A DNA stretch of 64,000 bases from Phlegmacium glaucopus (lineage: Eukaryota; Basidiomycota; Agaricomycetes; Agaricales; Cortinariaceae). The stretch lies in NCBI GenBank assembly GCA_015039465.1, contig MU130708.1, forward strand, positions 212,201-276,200, written 5' to 3'. Below the pieces are notes generated by a model that did no database searches, had not been told where the DNA came from, and was given only the letters and a program-made list of their open reading frames with translations. Shown one piece after another: positions 1-10,913 of this stretch; the stretch's first letter is position 1, and every line of letters starts with the position of its first letter. Both the position numbers and the translations under genes were made by a program.

Positions 1-576
1 TTTCTTTATGTCTAGGTAAACTGCTTGGCCATTAGCACCACTCTTCCGTTACTAACATATCCTCAGAGCCTACTACCCTTTCAAGCCGGCAACATGTGTT
101 GTTGAGAGATCTGTGGGTGGGTCAGTGTTAAAGGAGAGAGACCTGGGAATAAAGTTGAATTCTAAGGTGGTTATCAAAGATAACCACCTCACACCTATAT
201 ACTACATGTGTGTGAAGCAATACAACTATATATGGCTAGTACATAATAGAAGGTAGGGTGTGTGATATAAAACAAGAATAGAACTGACATCTCAAGATGT
301 CATCGGCAAAGGGTCAACTACAACAACAATAAGGGGATATCCATAAAGGGTAGGAAGGGGACGTGGTATGTGATACAATCATAGAGTAAAAGTGAAAGTA
401 AAGACAAGGCTAAGCGTACCTAGGGGCAGATACAATGAGTATCCCCTAACAGTCAGAATCATCAGATTCAGTCCCTCCACACCCCACTCGGCCTCATAAC
501 CTCTTTCACCCATTTTGATGAACCCCTCCCAATAAGACCAACACTATAGCTTCTAATCCTGCTCCTATTTCCGCAA
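1..576. other. Gene-free left edge
   Basis: No coding region, RNA gene or clear repeat boundary is visible. The stretch is AT-rich and leads directly into the recombinase remnant, so it may be the flank or untranslated part of that element, but no terminal repeat supports this. Confidence 0.4.
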
Positions 577-1930
577 ATGCTGCTTCCAGCTTACCACATG
601 AAACCAACCATTTCAACTCCTTCTAACCCACCACAGACTGTTCCTTGCTTGTATGACTACTCTCCTTGCACTATACATCCCTGGAATCCCCAGGATGGTT
701 GCCACATCACTCCAAATCTGCTGCGCCCCCATGTCGCTACTGCTAGTCGTTTATTCTCATGGGATACACCTCACGGACTACATCACCGGCAATCGCTCAG
801 CACCTTTCTTCCACAACCACTGGTCGATAAGGCTATCATGTCCATCCAAGGAGCTCTGCCACCAAACACCAGAGCCACATATGCTGCTGGCCTCAAACAC
901 TTTACCCAATTCTGTGACAAATGGGACATTGATGAGGAGGCACAGATGCCTGCATCATATGCCCTCCTTTGCGTATTTATTGGGGAACACAAAGGCAAGC
1001 ATGCCAGGAGCACAATCCGATCATGGCTCTCCAGGCTCCTGGCACATCATCAATCACGCCACCTGGTATGGTGATGATGAATGGGTGCACCTAGCTCATA
1101 TAAGTGCTAACAAAGAAGGCAGCCAATACAAGAGAGTACTTTGAGCTCCCGTTTCCATCGAGCACCTCTCTGCCCTTTGCTGAGCCATCACAACATCTGA
1201 CCCTTTTCACACAGCTATATGGGCTGTGGCACTATGCACCTTTGTTGGCTGCCACCAGCTGGGTGAGACTACTGTGATGACAGCTGCTGCATTTGATGGG
1301 AGATATCATGTTCTACATTCTACTCAGTATGCTAGTACCACTTACTACTCCTTTCTCTGTCTCTGATCTTCTTCTAGTATCACCTTCCATCAACAGCATG
1401 ATGGCTCCTGATTGGCAAGCTTCCATATACCATGGACCAAAACGACCAAAGAACAAGGTGCTACCATTATTATCACTGCACAAACCAATACTCTATGCCC
1501 TGTCTCAGCTCTTAAGAACCACCTCAATATTAATGCTTCCATCCCCCAGTCCTCTGCTCTTTTTACATATAGAACTTCCTCTGGACTTCCTAAGAACCTA
1601 CTGAAACTAGAATTTCTCAAATTCATCACAACCATCTGGTCCTTGGCCATGTTCACCCATGTCCTAGGCCATAGCTTCTGTATTGGTGGCGTGGTTGAGC
1701 TCCTCCTCACTGGGGTCCCACCTGAGATCGTCACGGCTACAGGCAGCTGGACCTCCCTTGCAGTTCTGCTTTACTGGATACGCATGGAGGAGATCCTGCC
1801 CATGAGCACCTCAAAAGCTTATAAAAAAGCTCATATCGACAGCCTGGCTGTCATATTTGAGCAGTTCCATATTAATAGTAACATTCCTTCTGCACTTATT
1901 ACCACTTCTGACTGCAATATCAATCTGTAG
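577..1930 (+). pseudogene. Decayed tyrosine recombinase (Crypton- or DIRS-type) of an Agaricomycete mobile element
   Basis: The family cuts and rejoins DNA for element integration and is often annotated in mushrooms as a DNA breaking-rejoining enzyme. The N-terminal core-binding domain reads from about 838 (ALPPNTRATYAAGLKHFTQF). The middle continues in another frame after 1060 (GDDEWVHLAHISANKEG), and the catalytic end lies at 1412-1930 (ASFHIPWTKTTKEQG, GHSFCIGG, LLYWIRMEEILPMSTSKAY). Stops and frame changes break the reading. In the catalytic set, the tyrosine of LLYW is present. The first arginine region reads GCHQLGETT where I expect GCRRLGETT, and the HxxR box reads HSFC where I expect HSFR, so both catalytic arginines look lost. 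No reverse transcriptase is adjacent, so Crypton versus DIRS cannot be settled. The expected residues come from my knowledge of the family, not from an alignment. Confidence 0.72.
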
Positions 1931-2878
1931 CACTGTCCCCACTGCACATTATTGGACCTTCCGCATCATATCTTTAATTCTGCCACTGCACCTCATATCA
2001 TAGCCATAGACTGTCACCATTTTAGACTTGTCACCAAGTAGCTCTCACACTCTGTATTCTGCACTGCATATATTATGACAATTTACCTCAATTCGGATAA
2101 CTCAGAGTGACACTCAATTGGGTTACCAGCCCATTTCACCCATGCCTCACCGATCTGCCAGTTGGAGCTTTCACTCTGATTGGCATAGCAGATTGGTTTC
2201 GGCACATGTTTGCCACAATCGAGCTCCAGATGCTCAGGTCTTGCTCAGCTCTCCTCGAATTAACTTCAGATTGAAATCTGAATGCCTCAGATCATGTGAT
2301 TGGGCCTAGAACTCTGGCCTATTTTATTAGTGCGATTGGGTCCAAAGAATCTGGCCAATCACACTATCGCGCACCAATACTGATTGGTAGCATGAGAAGA
2401 AAGCTTAAAAGTTGCCATCACGAAAATAAGCGGACGTTGAATTCACTTATCTATCTTGGAAGCGGCCCTGAATCGTGTTCCTGGTCAATAAAATCATTTG
2501 TTCAACATTATCATCCTCATTGCTCAACATATCCTCAATGTCTGTCACCATGCTCTCCATTGTTTACACTATCAACATGCTCCTAAACATCTACCATCCA
2601 TTTGTTCCTTGGCTAGTAGTGATACAATGAAGCAATCAATCTACTATTCGCATTGGTCATTGGCTCACGTTTGATCGTATCTTTGGTCCATCATTTCAAG
2701 AACGGCCCCTTTATGGACGCATCAGCTACATCTCCCATTATGTAAAAGGCTTTGTCATTGTTGTTGTGGCTATGGACCCACAAGTCTTCCCCTCAGCTAT
2801 CTACCTTGCCATACCTCACTCCTGGATCGCACTCAGTCCCCTATCCTCAATTATCTACCTCTTATCTTATCATTCACT
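1931..2878. other. Gene-free stretch
   Basis: No protein, RNA gene or repeat with clear ends is visible between the recombinase remnant and the hAT-type MITE. Short open frames here have no recognisable motif. Confidence 0.4.
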
Positions 2879-2886
2879 GCCAAAAC

Positions 2887-3447
2887 TAGTGTTTGGAAGT
2901 CCAGTTGCAGGACTGGAAAAAGACTGGAAAAAGACCGGACCAGACTGCAAAAGACCGGACCAGCAGTCTGGTTTTTTGGTTTTTGAGAAGCAAAGACTGG
3001 AAAAAGACTAATCTGAACTGGTAGTTTTGTAGCCCCTATTTTTCCCTTTAAAACAAGATAAAGACCGTATTTATTGGTCAAATATTCACTGAGAAAAAAA
3101 TAAAACAGTAAAAATGTACACAAAATAGTAGGAAACAAATAATATCACCATAAAATTGTCAATTCCCAACAGAATTTAATGTTCTTGGGCTTATTCTAAA
3201 GGTATAAATCACATCTACATATTTGTTTGATGTTATATATATAAAAATATGACCGGTATTTGTCAAAAGTCTGGTCCTGGACAGTCTTGGACCAGGACTG
3301 GTTCAGGACTGCAAAAAACTGATGTGGACCAGTCCTAATTGGTCCAGTCCGGTCTTTTGACCTTCTAGAAGCTTAGTGGACCAGTTGCAGTCCCGGTCCT
3401 GTCCAAAAATACCAAAAAACTGGACTGGACCAGACTTCCAAACACTA
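2887..3447. mobile_element. Non-autonomous hAT-type MITE with 8-bp target duplication
   Basis: The element begins TAGTGTTTGGAAGTC and ends with the exact reverse complement of those 15 bases. It is flanked by a perfect 8-bp direct repeat GCCAAAAC at 2879-2886 and 3448-3455. An 8-bp duplication and TA(G) ends are the hallmark of hAT transposons. The 561-bp body has no transposase frame. It is packed at both ends with short subterminal motifs of the GACTGG / GACCGGACCAG kind, the usual binding sites for a hAT transposase supplied in trans. The intact duplication suggests a fairly recent insertion. Confidence 0.88.
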
Positions 3448-3455
3448 GCCAAAAC

Positions 3456-4235
3456 CATCATTCACACGGTACATGAAGCCTTCCCACCCTCTTTATGACA
3501 ACTTAGGAAGTCCAGGAGGATCACAACTAAGCAGGAATTGCAGATGAATCAGCAGCAGAGGATTATTCTCGCAGTGTGTCAAGTGTTATCAAGGCTGCGC
3601 GACATGGGATCATGGGCAAGTAGTATTTTCTCAGGAACAAGGCTGTGCCTTTCAAGTGTTGACTCAGGACCTTTCATATTTTGACATGACCACATGCCTA
3701 TGGAGTTGATATATTTTTGCTATTGGACTGTGTACACTGCCTTCTCTTCTTTTCTCTCTCGCACTTTGACACTTTACAGATTTTTTTTATTGTTCCTTCT
3801 TCTTTTCTATTGTTCTTTTCTTCTCGCAGCTGTCCTCTCTTCATCATTCTCCCTTTGACAGCGTGTACTTCTTTCTTTTTATTGTTCTACATAGCCTCAT
3901 CCTTAGGGTATAAATACTGCTCTTTTGTACCAGGATAGGTAGTTCACCTCAATTCAGTCTTACTCCCCAACAGTCATCCTCTCAGTGGAATTCCAGTGAA
4001 TTCTTCCCTTAAGTTCGCTTTTTCAGTCCCTTACTATCAACCTATCAACCTATTGTCTCTTTCTCACCCATCCTTGTCCTTGTCCTCTACCTCAGTCACC
4101 TTCCAAGATCTTCATCCTCATCCTTCTCATCTCTATTCTTTCCCCCTACCTCTGTGTGTTACAAGTGAAGGTTATACCTTCCCTAAATGAACAACAGGGA
4201 GGCTTTTGACTTAAAGACTAGTCCATTGCTCTCTG
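3456..4235. other. Gene-free, pyrimidine-rich stretch
   Basis: From about 3720 to 4180 the plus strand is dominated by T and C (TTCTTTTCTCTCTC-like runs). Open frames here encode only low-complexity Phe/Ser/Leu and show no family motif. Confidence 0.4.
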
Positions 4236-4530
4236 GTTGGTAATGCCTCATTGTTGTTGCCTATTTCAACCACCCACCAACACCATTGTTTCATCCCCAC
4301 ACCCATTTCAGCCCCCGACTGCCCATATCGACCACCCACCCACCCATTTCAGCCCCATTTCAACCACCCAGACCCATTTTGGACCACCACCAACCCATAT
4401 TGACCACCACCTGCCCATATCAACCACCTACACCCACTGCCCACACTATTTTGATGACCTACCCACCTGTTTCGGCCACCTTCCACGTTTAGCACCCATT
4501 TCCACACCTACCACTTCGTTTTGACACCCC
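4236..4530. repeat. C-rich degenerate minisatellite
   Basis: About 300 bp are built from variants of CCACCCATTTCAGCCC and CCATATCGACCACC, with the plus strand almost free of G. Overlapping His/Pro/Thr-rich open frames result from this composition and are not genes. An AT-rich spacer follows. Confidence 0.6.
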
Positions 4531-4815
4531 CTCCCCCTAATTTATTTTTATTAATTATAATTTTGTATTTCCAATGTATTAGTGACCTATCCCCCTCACA
4601 AGGGATAATTAATTGATTTTAATTTTAATCTTAAGTCTTATTAAAAAAACATTATGAAAATTCAGTGAATTAGTAGTGATTGAATATGAGTTAGCATGAA
4701 TTGACTTGGTACTGAGTAAATAAAAATAAGTAAATTGTATATACTAATAGTGATGGAGATGAGATGATGGTGCAGAAATAATAAACAAATTGTATATACA
4801 TAAAATCTGTTAAAA

Positions 4816-4956
4816 GTCCGGTGAAAGTCCGGTGGACATCCACCAGACATCCACCGGACTTTGACCAGACTTTTAGCAGAGTCTGGTGGACATCCACCGG
4901 ACTTTCACCAGACTAGCGGAGTCCGGCTGGAGTCCACCAGACAATGTGGGGGAGTG
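4816..4956. mobile_element. Orphan end of a TA-flanked DNA transposon
   Basis: The segment carries repeated GTGGACATCCACCGGACTTT-like subterminal blocks and ends AATGTGGGGGAGTG followed by TA (4957-4958). This end matches the right end of the complete element at 8412-9658. I found no matching left end upstream. The chromovirus gag frame starts abruptly just after it, so the element probably cut off the 5' part of gag, and a deletion removed the rest. Confidence 0.55.
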
Positions 4957-4976
4957 TAAAGTAGACCAACAGACCG

Positions 4977-6330
4977 ATGCCTTTCGACAGCAACAGACAA
5001 AATATCAAAATGTTCCTCCAAGAATGCAGCATTTACTTGACCATAAACGACAAAATATACTTGACAGATAAAGCAAGAATTGCTTTTGTACTTTCTTATA
5101 TGAACAACAAAGAAGCAGGACAATGGAAAGAAATGTGGCTCAACAGCATTACAAATGCCACTGGCACATTCAATCTTCCCACTTTCAACATCTTTCTCAC
5201 ATTATTAGTAGAAGAACATTTCAAAGAAGCAAACCAAACTCAAGATTCTCTCCACCAACTGACCCTCCTAAGACAAGGAAAGAAGTCAGCAGAAAAAATT
5301 TCCACAGGATTCTCTCTCTTAGCTGTACAAGCAGGATTGAGCGACAAGACAACCTCTGACAATATTCATCTGATCCAGATGTATCGAAAAGTCTTGAACC
5401 CATCTCTCATGAGAAATATTTTACTTGCTGAAACTGTCCCAAAAATGATCAAAGGATGGATTGACAGATTGATACAATATGACTCACAATACAGGATGGC
5501 AATGGCCATCTTATCAACTGAACCCATGACAAGAAGGAATACCCAATACAAAGAATAAAAACCAAAATACAAAGGACAAAACTGGTCCTCACAACAGAAC
5601 GACCCAGATGCCATGGACATAGATGCAATGTCATATGAAAAACAAAGCAAGTTCATGCACAAAGGACTCTGCTTCAAATGCAAGAAACCTGGGCATATAT
5701 CACAAGATTTCAAAGTGTTATGATTCATACATGCTGTGTACACACTCTTTTCATTTTTTACTCTATCACACATGCATTCTACTCGAGACATTCATTGTTT
5801 CACTTACATGTGGATATCATTCTCTTTTCATACATGTGTTGAACACATGTTTAACTTACTTTTACCTCATGCACTTCATTTACCACTTTTACCACTTTTG
5901 TATATAAAATCTCGTATCTTGTACCATATTCTATACCTAGTCTTTAATAGATGAACATTCTACTCTTCTTTGCTCTCAAACTCAAAAGCTTCTCTAGACC
6001 TTTCTTTACAAGTCTATGCAGCTCTAGAGCTCAGCTTAGATCCGAAATCAGACATAGTAACAACTGTTAATGATCAGTGTACCTGAATAATTTGAAGTCG
6101 TAACACAAAGAGAAGAAGGGAGGATACCAAGGAAATCAAAATCAAGGATCCTCAAACAACAACAACCAAAACAATCAGAACCAGAACCAACAGAAGAAGC
6201 TTTCAATTAAAGAACTTCACTCTTTGATCAAAGGACTAAGCCATGAAGACCATGAGAAACTCGCCAACCTCCAGCTTGGCCTTACCGAAGATGAGAAAAT
6301 AGTCAAGTGCAATGACCATGAGGATTTTCA
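4977..6330 (+). pseudogene. gag: Chromovirus gag (capsid and zinc knuckle), broken
   Basis: The capsid region reads from 4977 (FLQECSIYLTINDKIYLTD, MNNKEAGQWKEMW) to a stop at 5556-5558. After that stop the same frame goes on to a zinc knuckle, CFKCKKPGHISQDF, at about 5670-5710. The CCHC pattern is present except that its last cysteine reads F. A solo LTR with a CAAAG duplication then splits the frame. Removing that insertion conceptually, the frame resumes at 6106 with a Gln/Asn-rich tail. The N-terminus is lost at the TA-flanked transposon end at 4956. Confidence 0.75.
5716..6105. mobile_element. Solo LTR with 5-bp target duplication
   Basis: The 390-bp segment starts TGTTATGATTC and ends GAAGTCGTAACA, with TGTTA/TAACA inverted ends. 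It is flanked by CAAAG at 5711-5715 and 6106-6110. TG..CA ends and a 5-bp duplication define an LTR left by recombination between the two LTRs of a retrotransposon. A TATATAAAAT box lies near 5900. It sits inside the gag frame of the older chromovirus and is therefore younger than it. Confidence 0.85.
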
Positions 6331-6876
6331 TTGAGGAAAACTGAATTGATGTCAGTTTCTCCCATGCTGTCCATATCTAATTGCTTAGTACCTCATTTAC
6401 ATATTCACCAAACGAAAATACCCATATCTATAACAAGCAAAACACAAGGAGATCTGGAAATCATTGAACAAGCCTTTATCGACTCTGGCGCAGATGGAAA
6501 ATTCATCGACCAAAACTTTGTGAGAACACAAAAATTTATGATCAAAATCTTAAATGTTCCCATCAAAGTTTTTAACGTTGACAGTACTCCCAACAAACAA
6601 GGCATGATCAAACATTATGTAAACCTCAAGATCAATGTACTTGGACAACAGAAGATGAACCGACTTTTCATTACCAGATTAGGGAAACACAAAATTATTC
6701 TTGGAGCAACCTGGCTTAAAGAAAATAATCCTGAAATGGACTGGAAGAAAGAAACTCTCACATGGCACAAACCCAAACAAACCGAAATGAAACAGGAACC
6801 ACCACAGAAATCAATTATTAGGGCACCCTCTACTACTATTGAAGACAAAGATGATATTGAAGAATATCTTAATTGA
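6331..6876 (+). pseudogene. Chromovirus aspartic protease region
   Basis: The retropepsin motif reads AFIDSGADGKFID at about 6472-6510, with the catalytic Asp-Ser-Gly intact. The second fold element reads HKIILGATWLKENNPEMDW at about 6688-6740, the usual bridge to the reverse transcriptase in fungal chromoviruses. The protease would cleave the Gag-Pol polyprotein. The frame ends in a TGA at 6874-6876 where the polyprotein should continue. Confidence 0.75.
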
Positions 6877-6942
6877 ACTCAAGATCCCACTGATGATGAA
6901 GAAGAATCAATCTTATCATTTATCACTCAAATCACTGGCAAA

Positions 6943-8409
6943 ATGGAAGAAGAACATTGGATCAATGCAAAAACCTCTGCTTCACAAGATCTGGCTATGA
7001 AATATGATATAAAGCCAAACATTCCCGTTGAAGAAATCGTACGACCTGAATATCACAAATTCTTGGACATATTTGATGAAAAGAAGGCTGACAGATTCCC
7101 TGAACCAAGACCCTGGGATCATAAAATCGAAATGAAACCAGAAAATCCTTCAAAATGTATAATCTTACACCAGCAGAACAAATCAAATTAGACAAATTCC
7201 TCAAAGAAAACCTTGACTGCGGATATATTCAAAAATCAAAATCCCCAATGGCATCACCTTTCTTTTTTGTATCTAAGAAAGATAGAAAGCTTCAACCTTG
7301 TCAAGATTATTGATTATTTGAATGACCATACAATCAAAAATGCTTATCCACTCCCATGGATAAACTCAAAGGCGTGACTTGTTTCACTAAGTTTGACGTC
7401 CTCAGAGGTTATAATAACATCCAGCCCTTGTTTCCGGTTCTACTCCTCCTACGTCCAACTCCGAGACTTCTCCGTATCATTCCAACTCTTCCGACGATAC
7501 TCCAAACCCATTACCACACCTTCGCCATAACAACTATTTCTTTGTCATCACTTTCCCACTATCAGTCAGCACACCAGCCATGGATTATTCACCCAAGAAT
7601 GCAGGACCTTTTCTGGGAGCAGAACGCAGCACTTATATTTATATTCTATATTTTGGTTGCTATTCCTTTTATATTTAAGTACTCAAAACTTGTACGTTTT
7701 TCCTCAGTTTGAATATCAACCTAGTTTCCTCCTCCTATTCTTCCTCTAAGTTCCCGCAACTTCCAGTTCCACTCTGTTCCGTTCTTACTCCGAAATTAGG
7801 ATACAAAGGTTTAGGGTAGCACAGCATATATGCTGAGGCTATTCTCAGAAAGGGAAAACATATGTGAAGGAGAGTCCTTTTCCGTTCTGTGGTTCCGTTC
7901 CGATCAAACTCTGTCCAATACTCCGGAATAGAGTTCTCGAACTTAACAGAAAGTCAAATACCTTGGCATGATCATTGAAGAAGGAAGAATCTCTATGGAC
8001 CCTACCAAACTTAAAGGAATCTGAGATTGGCCTGTCCCCACCTCTGTGAAAGAAGTATGATCATTTTTAGGATTTGGAAACTTGTATTGACATTTCATCT
8101 GACATTTCTCTGACTTATGTCAACTGTTGAATAATTTTTTGAAGAAAGACACACCCTTTGAATGGACAGATAAATGTCAAGAAACTTTTGAACTATTGAA
8201 ACAATGATTCACGGAAGAACCAGTCTTATGAATGCCTGACCCTACCCAACCTTTCCAAATCAAATCCGGTGCTTCAAAATATGCATCAGGCACAGTCCTT
8301 ACACAGACAGACATGAAATTATATGAGCCTTAACTGATTGGAGACACTATATTCTTGGGTCAGAACATAAAACAACAATCTACTCTGACCATAAGAATTT
8401 GCTGTACTT
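6943..8409 (+). pseudogene. Chromovirus reverse transcriptase / RNase H, fragmented
   Basis: The N-terminal landmark YHKFLDIFDEKKADRFPEPR is at about 7050-7110. A frameshift follows, then [17 protein letters not shown] and [19 protein letters not shown] (7160-7305), then FTKFDVLRGYNN ending at about 7420. An inserted repeat replaces the polymerase core, so the YLDD box is absent. The thumb and RNase H resume at about 7946 (GMIIEEGRISMDPTKLKGI, FLKKDTPFEWTDKCQETF, YSDHKNLLYFT) up to the transposon inserted at 8412. At least four TGA codons in 8040-8210 stand where the family has arginine. Confidence 0.75.
7422..7940 (-). repeat. Dispersed LTR-like repeat, copy 1
   Basis: This segment is the reverse complement of a sequence seen again at 8634-9155 and, more diverged, at about 11590-12010. 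Shared landmarks in plus orientation of this copy are CTACTCCTCCTACGTCCAAC, TTATTCACCCAAGAATGCAG and TTTAAGTACT (a TATA-like box in the other copies). It interrupts the reverse transcriptase and removes its core. TG..CA ends are not clean here. Confidence 0.65.
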
Positions 8410-8411
8410 TA

Positions 8412-9658
8412 CAGTCCCCCACATACTCCACCAGACTCCACCAGATTCCACCAGACTCAATGATAGATCATCCTTTTATGACCCTGAATCTGTTGAAATT
8501 CTATTAATAGCTTCTTTTCTTATTGAGAAAAATGCAAAATATGTTTTTAAACACAGCATTAAATGGGATTTGGCCTATGGGAAAAATTTCCCAAAGTGTT
8601 AAGTTTAGACAAAGGGGTAATGTTGGAGTAACTCTGGATCGGACAGAACGGAACTGGAACAAGTAACGGAAAGGACTTTGGCCTCAGCGTATGTGCTGTG
8701 CCACCCAGCTCCTACAATGTCCTGATTTTGGAACCGGAAGAGAATGGAAAGACAGAAGACCTCAGTGACTTAGAGGATGAACAAGAGGAGGAAACTAAGA
8801 TGATATTTGAACTGAGGAAAACATACAAGTTTCAAGTACTTAAATAATAAAAGGAATAGCAACTGAAATATAAAGGATAAATATAAAGTGCTGCGTTCTG
8901 CTCCTGGAAGGTCCTGCAATCTTGGGTGAATAATCCATAGCAGGTGTGCTGACTGATAGTGGGAAAGTGATGACAAAGAAATAGTGGTTGTGGCAAAGAT
9001 GTGGTATTGGGTTTGGAGTATCATCGGAAGAGCCGGAATGATACAGAGAAGTCTCAGAGTTGGACGTAGGAGGAGTAGAACTGGAAACAAGGGAAAGTAC
9101 TGGAAGGGAGTACAGACTACCAGAGACAACTCCAATGGAGTTGGACCAGAGTAATGTATAATGGAATGTAACACAAAGAGGAAATATTGAATAGAATGAT
9201 AGAGGATCTTCTTAGGACCCTAAATCTATTTAAAATCTATTAATAGCTTCTTTCCTTATTGAGAAAGGGCTATATCAAACAAACTTAAGTCCAAATTTGA
9301 GTTGTATCATTTAGAGACTTAGAGTTGCCTTTCTTGGATGATAGCTAAATATAAATACTGTGTGCCTGCCAAGACTATATTTTTATATGTGTTTGCATTT
9401 GAGGCCATATGTTGAAATAGTGGTGGAGTCTGCCAGAGTCCACCAGACAAGTCTGCCAGAGTCTGGCAGAATAAGTCCGGTAAGACTCCACCAGAATCTG
9501 TGGACTCCAGTGGATTTTACCAGACTCCACTGGACTTTAGCGGACTGGACTCACAAATTTGGCCCATGTCACACTGAAAAATCCTGGACTGGAGTCTGGT
9601 GGAGTCTGGTGGAGTCCAGTGAAGTCCACCGGATTCCAGTGGAGTATGTGGGGGAGTG
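8412..9658. mobile_element. Non-autonomous TA-flanked DNA transposon (Tc1/mariner-like)
   Basis: The left end reads CAGTCCCCCACATACTCCAC. The right end is the reverse complement of CACTCCCCCACATACTCCAC, differing at one position. Each end is flanked by TA (8410-8411 and 9659-9660). Joining the flanks restores the retroelement sequence TTTA/CAGTCCTCAG, so the target duplication is the dinucleotide TA, as in the Tc1/mariner group. Both ends carry rows of CCACCAGACTCC-like subterminal repeats. The 1247-bp interior has no transposase and itself holds an LTR-like repeat. Confidence 0.78.
8634..9155 (+). repeat. Dispersed LTR-like repeat, copy 2
   Basis: It starts TGTTGGAGTAACTCTGG and ends near CCAGAGACAACTCCAA, an imperfect inverted pair typical of LTR termini. 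A polypurine-like AAAGGGGTAA precedes it. A TATA-like ACTTAAATAATAAAAGG lies near the middle. It matches copy 1 (inverted) and copy 3. Flanking segments 8463-8530 and 9201-9268 resemble one another (CTATTAATAGCTTCTTT), which suggests an internal duplication in the host transposon. Confidence 0.6.
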
Positions 9659-9660
9659 TA

Positions 9661-10770
9661 CAGTCCTCAGAATTTGACTTATTACCAAACTGCACAGAAA
9701 TTGAACAGATGACAAGCTCAATGGTCACTATTCCTTTCTGAATTCAATGTCAATCTTGTTCATTTACCAGGAAACAAGATGATCCAATCCAACACTTTAT
9801 CTAGATGACCTGATTTCTGTCCTAAAGATGATAATGATAATGAATATATCACTATGCTCCCTGATTCTTTCAATCTTGTTGATCTTTATTTGCAACAACA
9901 AATAGCTGACTCTACCAATATAGACACCAACACTGCCAACAAATTATGTTCATTACTCAAAAAAGGACCTTCTAATTTAAGAAGCAACCTTGAAGACTGG
10001 TCTACTGAGGAGTTTATGGGAAAACCAATTTTATTCTATAAAGGAAAGAACTATATTCCTCTGAATCAAGAACTTCATCAATGATTTGTTAAACAATTCC
10101 ATGATGCACCAACTGCAGGACACGGTCTTTGTATTTTTGTGAAGTATTATGTCAAATGATGTTCTGACTGTCAACAGTTCAAGATCAACAGAAACCCATC
10201 AAAACTGTCATTTATTCCTATCAAAAGACCTAAAAAATCTCGACCATTTTCAAATTGTTCCATGGACCTCATCACTGACTTACCACCTATTGATGACAAG
10301 GATGCTATATTGGTTGTGGTCGACCACGGGCTTACAAAGGGGGTGATTCTTATCCCCTGCGCAAAAACTTGCACCTCTGAAGTTATTGCTCAACTCCTCC
10401 TTCACAATCTTTACAAACAATTTGGACTCCCTGATAAGATGATTTCAGACCAAGACCCTCGATTTACCACAAAAGCATTTGAAAACCTTTTCAAACTCCT
10501 TGGAATCAAACATGCAAAGACAACAGCATTTCATCCACAATCTGATGGAACCACTGAATGAATCAATCAAGAAATCAAAGCATATCTTTCCATTTATTGT
10601 TTAAACAACCTGACAAATTGGTTATCTGCTTTACCTACTCTCAAATTTACACACAATAACAGACAACATTCTGGAAGAACATAAACCCCTTTCAAACTCA
10701 TCATGGGATCTTCTCCTCTCGCTATTCCCCTGTCATTCAAAAACACACAACTTCCTGCATCAAACTCATA
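9661..10770 (+). pseudogene. Chromovirus RNase H tail and integrase
   Basis: After the transposon the pol frame continues with [16 protein letters not shown] at about 9735-9780. The integrase core follows: MDLITDLPP at 10262 (first Asp), MISDQDPRFTT at about 10438 (second Asp) and HPQSDGTTE at about 10530-10560 (catalytic Glu). The DDE set of the core is readable. In-frame TGA codons replace arginine in LSR*PDFCP, in HQ*FVKQFHDAP and in TTE*INQE, and a TAA lies in GRT*TPF. The zinc-binding HHCC region is shifted out of frame. Confidence 0.78.
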
Positions 10771-10774
10771 TTTT

Positions 10775-10883
10775 TAGTGAGTTATAGCAAAATATAGTAA
10801 GATATAGCATGTGTCCCTATCTCTGTAGCACACAGAGATAGGGACACATGCTATATCTTACTATATTTTGCTATAACCCACTA
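10775..10883. mobile_element. Fold-back palindrome (MITE)
   Basis: Two 52-bp arms (10775-10826 and 10832-10883) are exact reverse complements except for one mismatch at the sixth base, separated by a 5-base centre AGCAC. The outer ends read TAGTGAGTTATAGC and GCTATAACCCACTA, so a TA target duplication is possible. Weaker inverted similarity (CATCAAACTC / GAGTTTGTTGATG) continues outward to about 10757 and 10913. It cleanly interrupts the chromovirus frame, which resumes at 10914, so it is a later insertion. Confidence 0.8.
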
Positions 10884-10913
10884 TGACAAAAATTGGAGTT
10901 TGTTGATGTGCTG

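Noticed and set aside
4237..4524. His/Pro/Thr-rich protein genes
   Set aside because: Two overlapping frames are both open because the plus strand lacks G; this is a C-rich minisatellite.
10775..10883. CRISPR-like or attachment-site interpretation of the palindrome
   Set aside because: There is a single inverted pair with no array, and the context is a fungal retroelement; a fold-back MITE explains it.
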